From NCBI RefSeq assembly GCF_018343625.1, contig NZ_JAGYPG010000003.1:654202-718201 (forward strand): 64,000 nucleotides of DNA. The letters are read 5' to 3'. The position numbers were made by a program, and so were the translations under genes. The notes under the pieces are model-generated. The model ran no database searches. It had not been told where the DNA came from and was given only the letters and a program-made list of their open reading frames with translations. Shown here piece by piece: positions 25,257 through 33,348 of this stretch (position 1 is its first letter; every line of letters begins with the position of its first letter). The stretch comes from Lederbergia citri (GTDB taxonomy: Bacteria; Bacillota; Bacilli; Bacillales; Bacillaceae_C).

Positions 25257-26282
25257 ATGAAACTATATTTACAAAAATTGATGAACGGCGAACATTTGAC
25301 GATGAATGAAATGACTGATGCTGCAAGGAAGCTTTTTTCGGGTGAGATTTCTGAAAGTGAAGCAGGGGCATTACTTGGGCTGCTTGCCTTAAAAGGTGAG
25401 ACAGCAGATGAAATAGCAGGATTGGTTCATGCGTTGCGTGAAAAATCACCAGCAATTTTATCATTAAAGGATAGTGTGATGGATAATTGTGGAACGGGCG
25501 GCGATGGTTCTAGCAGCTTCAACATTAGTACAACATCCGCTTTTGTCATAGCTGGGGCAGGGATAAAGGTTGCGAAGCATGGGAATAGAAGTGTTTCGAG
25601 TCAAACGGGAAGTGCTGATGTGCTCGAATATTTAGGAGTCTCTCTTGATAATAGACCTGAAGAAACGGAAGAGCTTTTAGCTGAAAATGGGATTGCTTTT
25701 TTATTCGCCCCTCATGTTCATCCAGCGATGAAGGCTGTTATGAAAGTAAGACGTGATCTAAGGGTTCCGACCATTTTTAATTTAATTGGTCCTTTGACAA
25801 ATCCAGTCGAATTGGATACACAGTTGTTGGGAATCTATCGCCGCGATAAATTAAAGCTGATGGGGGAAGTTTTAAAACAGCTCGGAAGAGAAAGAGCAGT
25901 TGTGATTAATGGAGCAGGGTTTCTTGATGAAGGTTCACTTTCTGGGGAAAATCATCTCGTTATTCTTGAAAATGGAAACTTGACTTCCATTACGTTACGC
26001 CCCGAACATGTAGGTCTCCCAACATATTCTAATGAAGAAATTATGGGTGGCGATGCCGAACGAAATGCCCATATTATGATGAGCGTTCTTCGTGGTGATG
26101 ACGGTCCTTTCCGCGATACGGTTCTTTTAAATGCAGGAATTGGGATTTTTGCGAATGGAAAAGTGGACTCCATTCAAGAAGGAATTGAAAAGGCGAAAGA
26201 GAGTATTGATTCCGGAGCGGCTTTAGCCAAATTAGAATACCTGATTGAAAGAAGTCAACATACGAAGCAAGGAGTGCTATAA
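25257..26282 (+). CDS. trpD: Anthranilate phosphoribosyltransferase
   Basis: 341 aa, the family's usual length. The PRPP-binding CGTGGDGSSSFNIST and KHGNRSVSSQTGSAD, plus VRRDLRVPTIFNLIGPLTNP with the anthranilate-site residues, are intact. It joins anthranilate to PRPP, the second step from chorismate. It is the first gene behind two tandem Trp T-boxes, so no trpE or trpG precedes it. The ribosome site GAGAGGAG is 8-9 nt upstream of the ATG. Confidence 0.96.
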   Translation: MKLYLQKLMNGEHLTMNEMTDAARKLFSGEISESEAGALLGLLALKGETADEIAGLVHALREKSPAILSLKDSVMDNCGTGGDGSSSFNISTTSAFVIAGAGIKVAKHGNRSVSSQTGSADVLEYLGVSLDNRPEETEELLAENGIAFLFAPHVHPAMKAVMKVRRDLRVPTIFNLIGPLTNPVELDTQLLGIYRRDKLKLMGEVLKQLGRERAVVINGAGFLDEGSLSGENHLVILENGNLTSITLRPEHVGLPTYSNEEIMGGDAERNAHIMMSVLRGDDGPFRDTVLLNAGIGIFANGKVDSIQEGIEKAKESIDSGAALAKLEYLIERSQHTKQGVL

Positions 26283-26283
26283 A

Positions 26284-27072
26284 TTGACGATTTTAGATAA
26301 AATTATTGAACAGAAAAAAGTTGAAGTCCAAGAGTTGAAAGTAATTTACAGTGTCCAACAATCGGTAAACGAAATTAGACGACCTTCTTTATATGACAGC
26401 TTTAGAAATTTAGAGAATATTGGCGTCATTGCAGAAGTGAAGAGAGCCTCTCCATCAAAAGGTGTCATCAATGATGGAGTCGATCCTGTTGCTCAGGCTA
26501 AAGCTTACGCACAAGCGGGAGCTAGCGCCATTTCAGTTTTGACAGATCAACAATTTTTTAAAGGGTCGATGGCAGATCTTTCCGCTGTATCAGAAGCAGT
26601 AGACTTACCATTACTTTGCAAGGACTTTATGATTGATGAGGTGCAAATTGATGTCGCGAGGGATCACGGGGCAAGCGTCATCCTTCTCATTGCCGCCGCA
26701 CTTCCAGAAGAGAGGCTCCGCGAGCTATACAATTATGCAAGATCCAGGGATTTGGATGTTTTATTTGAAGTCCATGATGAAAAAGAAGCAGAGATGGCTT
26801 TACGAATAGGAGCCCGTATTATCGGAATCAATAATCGCAACTTAAAAACGTTCGAAGTCGATTTGACTGTGACGGAGCGTGTGGCATCCGTTCTGAAACA
26901 TGCAGATTGCGTGCTTGTAAGTGAGAGCGGCATTCGAACAAAAGAGGATGTAGAACAAGTTGAAGCGGCAGGTGCTAGTGCGATTTTAGTTGGAGAAACA
27001 TTGATGAGGTCCCCGAATATCGCTGAGACGATGTATGATATTCGCATCCCTCTTTCTAAGGCGGTGAAATAA
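26284..27072 (+). CDS. trpC: Indole-3-glycerol phosphate synthase
   Basis: 262 aa from TTG 26284, one nt after the trpD stop, with GGAG 9 nt upstream inside trpD; a longer in-frame extension into trpD has no ribosome site. Characteristic stretches are AEVKRASPSKG (catalytic Lys), LCKDFMID, GINNRNLKTFEVD and VSESGI. The (beta/alpha)8 enzyme makes indole-3-glycerol phosphate from CdRP. It is followed directly by trpF. Confidence 0.95.
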   Translation: MTILDKIIEQKKVEVQELKVIYSVQQSVNEIRRPSLYDSFRNLENIGVIAEVKRASPSKGVINDGVDPVAQAKAYAQAGASAISVLTDQQFFKGSMADLSAVSEAVDLPLLCKDFMIDEVQIDVARDHGASVILLIAAALPEERLRELYNYARSRDLDVLFEVHDEKEAEMALRIGARIIGINNRNLKTFEVDLTVTERVASVLKHADCVLVSESGIRTKEDVEQVEAAGASAILVGETLMRSPNIAETMYDIRIPLSKAVK

Positions 27073-27711
27073 TTGAAGGTGAAAATTTGCGGCATCATAT
27101 CAGAGGAAGTTGCCGTTGCTGCAAGTGATGCTGGTGCCGACTTTCTAGGGTTTGTTTTTGCAGAAAGTAAAAGAAAAATATCACCTGAAAAAGCAGCACA
27201 AATTATTGAAAAAGTGCCGCACCACATAGAAACAGTTGGTGTTTTTGTCAACGAAACATATGAAAATATTATTCATATAGCAGAAAGAGCTAATCTCGAT
27301 TACATTCAGCTACACGGGGATGAATCTCCGGAGTTTTGCAAGAGTTTGCCGTATCCTGTGATTAAAGCTTTTTCGATCAAAGAAAAAGCAGACTTAAATC
27401 AACTAGCTGGATACGATTGCCGCTATTTTTTACTAGATAGTCCAGGTGTAAAATATCGTGGAGGAAGTGGAATTCCATTTGATTGGAGTCTTCTTGAACA
27501 TTTAGATATTCCGCGGGAAAAAATCATATTAGCAGGCGGACTTGATCGAGAAAATATAAAGAAGGCAACCTCAACAGTTAAGCCAGCCATTGTCGATGTA
27601 TCGAGTGGCGTTGAAACAAACGGAGTAAAAGACGTGAATAAAATACAACAATTTTTAGTAACAGCAAAATTAGAGGAGCGTGAAGACATTGGCAGTTTAC
27701 ACATCACCTGA
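27073..27711 (+). CDS. trpF: Phosphoribosylanthranilate isomerase
   Basis: 212 aa starting with TTG immediately after the trpC stop. K-I-C-G near the N-terminus carries the catalytic cysteine, and LDYIQLHGDE, FLLDS and GGLDRENI are typical. The enzyme catalyses the Amadori rearrangement of PRA to CdRP. Its last codons overlap the start of trpB by about 23 nt, which suggests translational coupling. Confidence 0.95.
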   Translation: MKVKICGIISEEVAVAASDAGADFLGFVFAESKRKISPEKAAQIIEKVPHHIETVGVFVNETYENIIHIAERANLDYIQLHGDESPEFCKSLPYPVIKAFSIKEKADLNQLAGYDCRYFLLDSPGVKYRGGSGIPFDWSLLEHLDIPREKIILAGGLDRENIKKATSTVKPAIVDVSSGVETNGVKDVNKIQQFLVTAKLEEREDIGSLHIT

Positions 27712-28894
27712 TGTAAAAGGAAGATACGGTCAATTCGGAGGCAGGTTTGTTCCAGAAACATTAATGACAGCCGTATTGGAGTTAGAAGAAGAATATGAAA
27801 AAGCAATTGCTGACCCGGAATTTCAGAAAGAAATGGATCATTATTTAAAACAATATATTGGTCGAGAAACGCCATTATATTTTGCGGGAAATCTTACAAA
27901 GCTAGTAGGCGGAGCGAAAATTTATTTAAAACGTGAAGACTTGAACCATACTGGTGCCCACAAAATCAATAATACGATTGGTCAGGCACTTTTGACTCTG
28001 CGCATGGGCAAAAAGAAAGTTGTGGCGGAAACAGGAGCTGGTCAACACGGTGTGGCGACAGCGACTGTCTGTGCCTTACTTGGATTAGATTGTATCGTAT
28101 TTATGGGAGAAGAAGATATTCGTCGCCAACAATTGAATGTGTTCAGAATGGAGCTTTTAGGTGCCGAAGTTCGTAGTGTTTCTCAAGGAAGCGGAACGTT
28201 AAAGGATGCCGTCAATGAAGCACTTCGCTACTGGGTAACAAATGTTGAGGATACTCATTATATTCTTGGTTCTGTTGTAGGACCTCATCCATTCCCGAGA
28301 ATTGTCCGTGATTTCCAAAGTGTTATTGGAAGTGAGACGAAAAAACAAATGCTTGAACAAGAAGGCAAGCTTCCAGATGCAGTTGTCGCGTGTATTGGGG
28401 GCGGAAGCAACGCAATGGGGATGTTTTATCCTTTTATTGAAGATGAGGAAGTAAAAATATATGGAGTAGAGGCTGCCGGCTCTGGAATTGAAACAGGTAA
28501 ACACGCAGCCGTTTTAACAGATGGAAAAGCCGGAGTTTTACATGGTACACTTACGTATCTTTTACAAGATAATCACGGCCAAATTCAAAGTGCCCACTCT
28601 ATTTCTGCAGGTCTTGATTATCCAGGGGTAGGACCTGAACATGCCTTTTTAAAAGATTCCGGTCGTGTCACGTATACATCTGCTACGGATCAAGAAGCTT
28701 TGGCTTCTTTTCAAATGCTTGCTAAAACAGAAGGAATTATTCCAGCTTTAGAAAGTTCGCATGCAGTCGCATATGCATTGAAACTTGCGAAAGAAATGAA
28801 GGAATCTGAAACGCTTGTCATCTGCTTATCCGGTCGTGGAGACAAAGATGTCGAAGCCGTGAGAGAGGCAATTGGAGGTGCTATCAATGGGTAA
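27689..28894 (+). CDS. trpB: Tryptophan synthase beta chain
   Basis: 401 aa from TTG 27689, which is 10 nt after GAGGAG (27673-27678); the GTG at 27680 lies too close to that site. GRYGQFGGRFVPETLM opens the protein, and the PLP lysine sits in REDLNHTGAHKINN. GSG and phosphate-binding CIGGGSNAMGMF follow. It condenses indole with serine. It overlaps both trpF upstream and the trpA start region downstream. Confidence 0.96.
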   Translation: MAVYTSPDVKGRYGQFGGRFVPETLMTAVLELEEEYEKAIADPEFQKEMDHYLKQYIGRETPLYFAGNLTKLVGGAKIYLKREDLNHTGAHKINNTIGQALLTLRMGKKKVVAETGAGQHGVATATVCALLGLDCIVFMGEEDIRRQQLNVFRMELLGAEVRSVSQGSGTLKDAVNEALRYWVTNVEDTHYILGSVVGPHPFPRIVRDFQSVIGSETKKQMLEQEGKLPDAVVACIGGGSNAMGMFYPFIEDEEVKIYGVEAAGSGIETGKHAAVLTDGKAGVLHGTLTYLLQDNHGQIQSAHSISAGLDYPGVGPEHAFLKDSGRVTYTSATDQEALASFQMLAKTEGIIPALESSHAVAYALKLAKEMKESETLVICLSGRGDKDVEAVREAIGGAING

Positions 28895-29678
28895 ATCTAA
28901 AATCAATGCAGCGTTTAAAGGGGTTTTGGATAAAGGCGACAAGGCGTTTGTTCCATATATTATGGCTGGTGACGGAGGACTTGAAAATTTAAAGGAGCAA
29001 ATTTTATTTTTAGAAAAAAGCGGTGCAACCGTAGTGGAGCTTGGAATTCCTTTTTCCGATCCAGTTGCAGATGGTCCAGTCATTCAAGAAGCAGGATTAA
29101 GGTCGTTGGCAAACGGAACGACATTGGAAGGAGTACTCGAAAGCCTACTGGACTGGAAAGAAGAAAGGCAGATTCCAATCGTTTTGATGACATATTTTAA
29201 CTTAATCTTTTCATATGGAATTGAAAGATTTGCCAAGCGCTGTGAGGAAGTTGGAGTGGATGGTTTAATTATTCCGGATTTACCTTTTGAAGAGGACGAA
29301 ATGGTTGCTCCTATTTTTTCCAAATATGAACTTGCTTTAATCCATTTAGTCGCCCCAACAAGCCCGCGAAACAGAATTGAACAAATCGCTAAAAAAACGG
29401 AAGGTTTTTTATATGCGGTAACGGTTAAAGGAACGACGGGAGTTAGAAACGAGTACGAGGAAGGATTAGCTTCATATTTAGAGCAACTAAAAGAATACTC
29501 ATCTGTTCCGGTACTTGCTGGATTTGGTGTATCATCTCCGGAAAAGGTAAGAGAATTAGGTGAATATTGCGATGGTGTGATTGTCGGAAGTAAAATCGTC
29601 GAGCTTTTGTTTAAAGGAGAAAGAGAAGAAATTACTAATATTATCGTAGCTTCTAAAAAAAGTACAATCCAATCGTGA
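28887..29678 (+). CDS. trpA: Tryptophan synthase alpha chain
   Basis: 263 aa from ATG 28887 with GGAGGTGC 6-7 nt upstream; it overlaps the last codons of trpB by 8 nt. The catalytic Glu lies in VELGIPFSDPVADGPVIQ and the Asp in GLIIPDLPFEE. GFGVSSPEKV and GVIVGSKIV bind phosphate. It cleaves indole-3-glycerol phosphate and passes indole to TrpB through the complex. Last trp gene of the operon. Confidence 0.96.
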   Translation: MGKSKINAAFKGVLDKGDKAFVPYIMAGDGGLENLKEQILFLEKSGATVVELGIPFSDPVADGPVIQEAGLRSLANGTTLEGVLESLLDWKEERQIPIVLMTYFNLIFSYGIERFAKRCEEVGVDGLIIPDLPFEEDEMVAPIFSKYELALIHLVAPTSPRNRIEQIAKKTEGFLYAVTVKGTTGVRNEYEEGLASYLEQLKEYSSVPVLAGFGVSSPEKVRELGEYCDGVIVGSKIVELLFKGEREEITNIIVASKKSTIQS

Positions 29679-29740
29679 TGTTTTCTTGTGCAAAATAGTG
29701 GGTAAATATTATGCAAAGCTAAAAAAGGAGGCAACTTCTA

Positions 29741-30019
29741 ATGTCTAAAAATATTAATCCACTATTTTGGGTAGGACTAGGAATTGCCGGGGCTTCCTAT
29801 TTATCGAAACAGGAGAATAGGGAGAAAGTAATGGAGTTTTATCAAACGGCTAAACAAAAAGTAGTAGACTTTTTATGCGAACAAAACCCTAGTGCTTGTG
29901 AAGACCTTTTGGAAAAGGCGGGGAACCCTGACCCCCACGATTTAGGCGATACGCGAATGGTTGGCGAAGGTGCAATGTATGCGGTCGATTATTACAATAA
30001 AGAAGAACAGCAGAAATAA
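29741..30019 (+). CDS. Small membrane-anchored unknown protein
   Basis: 92 aa. One short hydrophobic segment near the N-terminus (NPLFWVGLGIAGASYL) is followed by a charged, amphipathic stretch with two cysteines. The shape recalls YtxH-like Bacillus proteins, but I recognise no family. AAAGGAGG precedes the ATG and a strong terminator follows, so it is probably expressed. It is 62 bp behind trpA and could be the tail of that transcript. Confidence 0.6.
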   Translation: MSKNINPLFWVGLGIAGASYLSKQENREKVMEFYQTAKQKVVDFLCEQNPSACEDLLEKAGNPDPHDLGDTRMVGEGAMYAVDYYNKEEQQK

Positions 30020-30026
30020 AAGGAAG

Positions 30027-30064
30027 AGCCTTTCTCTAATAAAAGAGGAGGGCTTGTTTTTTTT
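30027..30064 (+). terminator. Rho-independent terminator
   Basis: AGCCTTTCTCT and AGAGGAGGGCT form an 11-bp stem with G-U pairs, followed by a run of T residues. Confidence 0.8.
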
Positions 30065-30137
30065 GTCATGGTTATTTTTTCATAGAAATATAATGTTATC
30101 ATGGATTTATATTTATAATCCCGAGAGGAACAAGTTG

Positions 30138-30974
30138 ATGAAACGAAAACTTCTAAAATTAATTGTATTTATCGCTTTTATATGGGCTTTTTTATACATA
30201 AATAACGAATGGCTACAAATTTCTGCATATGAAGTGCAATCGGAGCGCATTCCCAAGGCATTTGATGGTCTCAAAATTGTTCAAATATCGGATTTACACG
30301 ATGCTACATTTGGCGAAAAACAATCTCGGCTCGTTCAAAAGGTGAAAAAATTGAATCCAGATTTTGTTTTTTTGACAGGAGATTTCATTGACAGCAATCG
30401 ATATGATCTACAGAACAGTTTGGACTTCGTAGAGCAAATCACTCCATTTACGAAAGTATTCTATGTAACTGGCAATCACGAAGTTGCCGTCAATAAAATT
30501 AATGAAATAACTCAGGCGTTGAAAGATTTAGGAGTTCAAGTTTTGATGAACGAGTCTGCTGTCATTGAAAAGGGGGGTGAAGAGCTTCTTATTGCCGGGG
30601 TTCAAGATCCATTGATAAAAGCGATTTACCCACCAGATGAAATTATTGATGAAGAGTTGGATCAGGCTATAGATTGGAAGAATGATTCTTTCAAATTACT
30701 TCTTTCCCATAGACCTGAAGTATTCGATGTATATGTGGACAAAGAAATAGATCTTGTTTTTACTGGCCACGCTCATGGAGGACAGGTCCGCATTCCGGGA
30801 ATTGGTGGGTTGATTGCTCCTGGTCAAGGATGGTTTCCAAAATATACTTCCGGAATGCACGAAAAAGGAAAAACGAAAATGGTTGTAAGCCGTGGATTAG
30901 GAAATAGCTTGATTCCGTATAGAATCTTTAATCGACCAGAAATCGTAATGGTAACATTAAGAAGTTTAAATTAA
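30138..30974 (+). CDS. Membrane-anchored metallophosphoesterase (YkuE/YkoQ-like)
   Basis: 278 aa from ATG 30138 with GAGAGGAA upstream; a longer open frame reaches back into the previous gene without support. A single N-terminal membrane anchor (LIVFIAFIWAFLYI) precedes the calcineurin-like phosphoesterase core: SDLHDATFG, LTGDFID, GNHEV and GHAHGGQ supply the metal ligands in order. The family dephosphorylates or cleaves phosphodiester substrates, often at the membrane. The substrate is unknown. It has its own terminator. Confidence 0.85.
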   Translation: MKRKLLKLIVFIAFIWAFLYINNEWLQISAYEVQSERIPKAFDGLKIVQISDLHDATFGEKQSRLVQKVKKLNPDFVFLTGDFIDSNRYDLQNSLDFVEQITPFTKVFYVTGNHEVAVNKINEITQALKDLGVQVLMNESAVIEKGGEELLIAGVQDPLIKAIYPPDEIIDEELDQAIDWKNDSFKLLLSHRPEVFDVYVDKEIDLVFTGHAHGGQVRIPGIGGLIAPGQGWFPKYTSGMHEKGKTKMVVSRGLGNSLIPYRIFNRPEIVMVTLRSLN

Positions 30975-30985
30975 TAGAACCCATA

Positions 30986-31019
30986 AAAAGTTGTTCTTAA
31001 ATAAGAGCAGCTTTTTTTT
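30986..31019 (+). terminator. Rho-independent terminator
   Basis: AGTTGTTCTT and AAGAGCAGCT pair through two G-U pairs around an AT loop, then eight T residues. Confidence 0.82.
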
Positions 31020-31113
31020 GTTTCTTTAAATTCTTAATATAGAACGGAAAAATCGTTATAGAAGATGAAATAATGAGGAATTTTGAGGAAAGGAGAGATA
31101 AAAGGAGATATTT

Positions 31114-31224
31114 GTTCTTTATAAAGAAAATACGAAGGATTTTGAAGTTTTTCAATTTAATCCCTTTGTCCTATACTCAAATCATTAGTTCTCTAAAAAG
31201 AACAGAATGAACATAATATAGAAC
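31114..31224 (+). promoter_or_regulatory. Cluster of SinR-type boxes upstream of the tapA-like gene
   Basis: GTTCTTT at 31114-31120, an inverted pair GTTCTCT (31188-31194) and AAAGAAC (31197-31203) separated by 2 nt, and a near-match ATAGAAC at 31218-31224. GTTCTYT is the SinR recognition heptamer of B. subtilis, which represses tapA-sipW-tasA there. The same arrangement here, plus a sinI-like gene 3 kb away, supports SinR control. Confidence 0.7.
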
Positions 31225-31246
31225 AAAAGGTAAAGGAGGAATTCCA

Positions 31247-32011
31247 ATACGATTGCAACGTGTAAAGAAATATAAAAGGAAGAACCGATATGTAAACATT
31301 CTTTTAAGGCTAGCGGCTGTATTGTATTTATGTGTTGGAATCTCAGCCACCTTTACTGGAAAAACGAATGCATTTTTTTCAAGCAGTATGACGTTGACTG
31401 GAACAATTCAAGCTGGAACTTGGGAGACTGAGGATTCAGGCAATGAAGAAAAAGAAGTATGGGATAAGAGTTCTTTAAAATTTGTAAGTGCTCAATATGA
31501 TGGAAACGAAATTTTTGCCATCATAAAGAACATCGGATCAGATATGAAAGAAAATGGACTATACGAAATCTATTTCAGAGAAAAAGGAAATCCGAAACAA
31601 GGAACAGTGACAACTAAAATTCTTACTTTTAAACCTTTGAAAAAGGGTGAGGAAATAAAGCTATCCTTTACTCCAGATAAGACAGGAAATTATATGTTTA
31701 AAGCCTATCAGCCAAAAGGTCATCCTGGCACAAGCGAACTATGGAGTGAAGCTATCTCTGTAAATCTAGCAAAGAAAAAGGCTGAAAGCATAGATGAACA
31801 AGTTGAGCCCGAAAAGCAGGATGAAACAGTATCACGGGAAACTAAAATCAAAGAACCTGTTCGAGAGGAAAAATCCGAGCCACCTAAAAACGAGCAAATT
31901 TCTCAAACAGATGTTGAAAAAGAAAAGGATTTAAATACTTCGGAAGTTCAAGAAGAAAATATCATTAAAAAAGATACACCTTCTGAGGAAATTGAAAATA
32001 CCGAAAAATAG
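31247..32011 (+). CDS. tapA: TapA/YqxM-like fibre assembly protein, possible ATA start
   Basis: 252-254 aa. An N-terminal membrane or signal segment (LLRLAAVLYLCVGISATFTG) precedes FSSSMTLTGTIQAGTW, the pattern of TapA-type SipW clients. A beta-rich middle with WDKSSLKFVS follows. The last roughly 70 residues are Lys/Glu-rich and low complexity. TapA helps polymerise and anchor TasA amyloid fibres. AAAGGAGG at 31232-31239 is 7 nt from an ATA at 31247 but 13 nt from the next usual start, TTG 31253, so the initiation codon is uncertain. First gene of tapA-sipW-tasA, behind SinR boxes. Confidence 0.75.
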   Translation: MRLQRVKKYKRKNRYVNILLRLAAVLYLCVGISATFTGKTNAFFSSSMTLTGTIQAGTWETEDSGNEEKEVWDKSSLKFVSAQYDGNEIFAIIKNIGSDMKENGLYEIYFREKGNPKQGTVTTKILTFKPLKKGEEIKLSFTPDKTGNYMFKAYQPKGHPGTSELWSEAISVNLAKKKAESIDEQVEPEKQDETVSRETKIKEPVREEKSEPPKNEQISQTDVEKEKDLNTSEVQEENIIKKDTPSEEIENTEK

Positions 32012-32023
32012 GCAGGTGGAGAG

Positions 32024-32602
32024 ATGAAAAAAGTATTAAAAATCATCAGCAATGTCATTACAGCGATTCTATTTATTAATTTACTTGTCATGGCATTCCT
32101 AGTCGTTTCATCCAAAGCATCAGGAGGGGAACCACAAGCCCTTGGCTACCAACTTAAAACAGTTTTATCTGGGTCAATGGAACCTACCTTCATGACAGGA
32201 TCAGTCATAGCTGTAAAACCTTTGAATTCTAAAGAAAAAACGGATCTCAAACAAGGCGACATCATTACTTTTATGGATGATGAAAAAATCTTAATCACTC
32301 ATCGCATAGTCGGAGTAGAGGTGAGCGGCGACCAGGTCATGTATGAAACAAAAGGGGATAACAATAACGCAACCGACATGGACTTAGTTTTATCTGACAA
32401 TGTAGTAGCAAAATACGCAGATTTCACCATTCCTTATATTGGATATTTCATTAATATTGCCCAATCGAAAGAAGGAAGTGCCATTTTACTGATTGTCCCA
32501 GGAATGTTGTTGCTAGGATATGCAGGTTTCAGTATTTTGACGGCACTAAGAGAAATTGAGTTAAAAATAATTAAAAAAGACATCGAAGAAAAATCAGCTT
32601 AA
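32024..32602 (+). CDS. sipW: SipW, ER-type signal peptidase I
   Basis: 192 aa with N- and C-terminal membrane spans. The nucleophile is in LSGSMEPT (about Ser51), and a histidine in ITHRIVG (about His93) takes the place of the usual lysine, the mark of the ER/archaeal-type peptidases to which SipW belongs. GDNNNATD follows. It processes TapA and TasA, whose genes flank it. ATG with GGTGGAG upstream, 12 bp after the tapA-like gene. Confidence 0.93.
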   Translation: MKKVLKIISNVITAILFINLLVMAFLVVSSKASGGEPQALGYQLKTVLSGSMEPTFMTGSVIAVKPLNSKEKTDLKQGDIITFMDDEKILITHRIVGVEVSGDQVMYETKGDNNNATDMDLVLSDNVVAKYADFTIPYIGYFINIAQSKEGSAILLIVPGMLLLGYAGFSILTALREIELKIIKKDIEEKSA

Positions 32603-32680
32603 TACGGTTGAGCTCTTTGCTAACTCAAGGATCAGTATAAAAATATACATACCCAAAAAGGGTAAGGGAGGAAAAATGAA

Positions 32681-33280
32681 ATGAGTATCAAAAAGAAATT
32701 AGGTTTAGGATTGGCATCAGCAGCATTAGGATTATCGTTAGTCGGAGGAGGGACGTTTGCATACTTTAATGATGTTGAAATAACAAATAATACTTTTGCA
32801 GCGGGTACACTGGATTTAGCTGTAAATCCAACAACAATCATAGATGTTAGCAATCTTAAGCCAGGTGATTCAATTCCTCGTACATTTAATTTAGAAAATA
32901 ACGGAACATTAGATATTTCACAGGTAATCTTGACTACTGATTATACTGTTAGTGGTTCAATGCTCAAAGACGATGATTTTGGTAAACACATAAAAGTTAA
33001 TTTCCTGCGTAATGAAGATAAAAGTGGAATATTAGTTCCAAGCAATGTCATAGTAAGTAAAACCCTACATGAGTTAAAAAACATGAGCCCTGATGCGGTT
33101 AAAAATTTAAGTCATTCTATTTTTGCTGAAAAAAGTGGCTTAAAGGTAGGGACTAAAGACAAACTTGCAGTACAATTTGAGTTTGTAGATAATGGCAAAG
33201 ATCAAAATGAATTCCAAGGTGCAAGTTTACGATTAACTTGGACATTTGATGCAAAACAAACAAAAGGTGAAAGAAAATAA
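32681..33280 (+). CDS. tasA: TasA/camelysin-family fibre protein
   Basis: 199 aa. The signal segment LGLASAALGLSLVGGGTFAYFND has the A-Y-F-x-D end recognised by SipW (shown here only as pattern). The mature part contains NNTFAAGTLDLAV and LKPGDSIPRTFNLENNGTLDIS, typical of TasA and CalY proteins that form extracellular amyloid-like fibres. It is shorter than B. subtilis TasA (261 aa) and close to camelysin (about 200 aa), so some metalloprotease-annotated camelysins are also relatives. It follows sipW by 78 bp and ends at a strong terminator. Confidence 0.88.
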   Translation: MSIKKKLGLGLASAALGLSLVGGGTFAYFNDVEITNNTFAAGTLDLAVNPTTIIDVSNLKPGDSIPRTFNLENNGTLDISQVILTTDYTVSGSMLKDDDFGKHIKVNFLRNEDKSGILVPSNVIVSKTLHELKNMSPDAVKNLSHSIFAEKSGLKVGTKDKLAVQFEFVDNGKDQNEFQGASLRLTWTFDAKQTKGERK

Positions 33281-33294
33281 GTCTGTTATAAGTC

Positions 33295-33320
33295 AGGCGG
33301 GTCCCCCATCCCGCCTTTTC
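33295..33320 (+). terminator. Terminator after the tasA-like gene
   Basis: GGCGGG and CCCGCC flank TCCCCCAT and run into TTTT. It may be leaky, giving high tasA and lower downstream expression. Confidence 0.85.
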
Positions 33321-33348
33321 CTAAATAAATGACTTGCGAGGTATTGCC

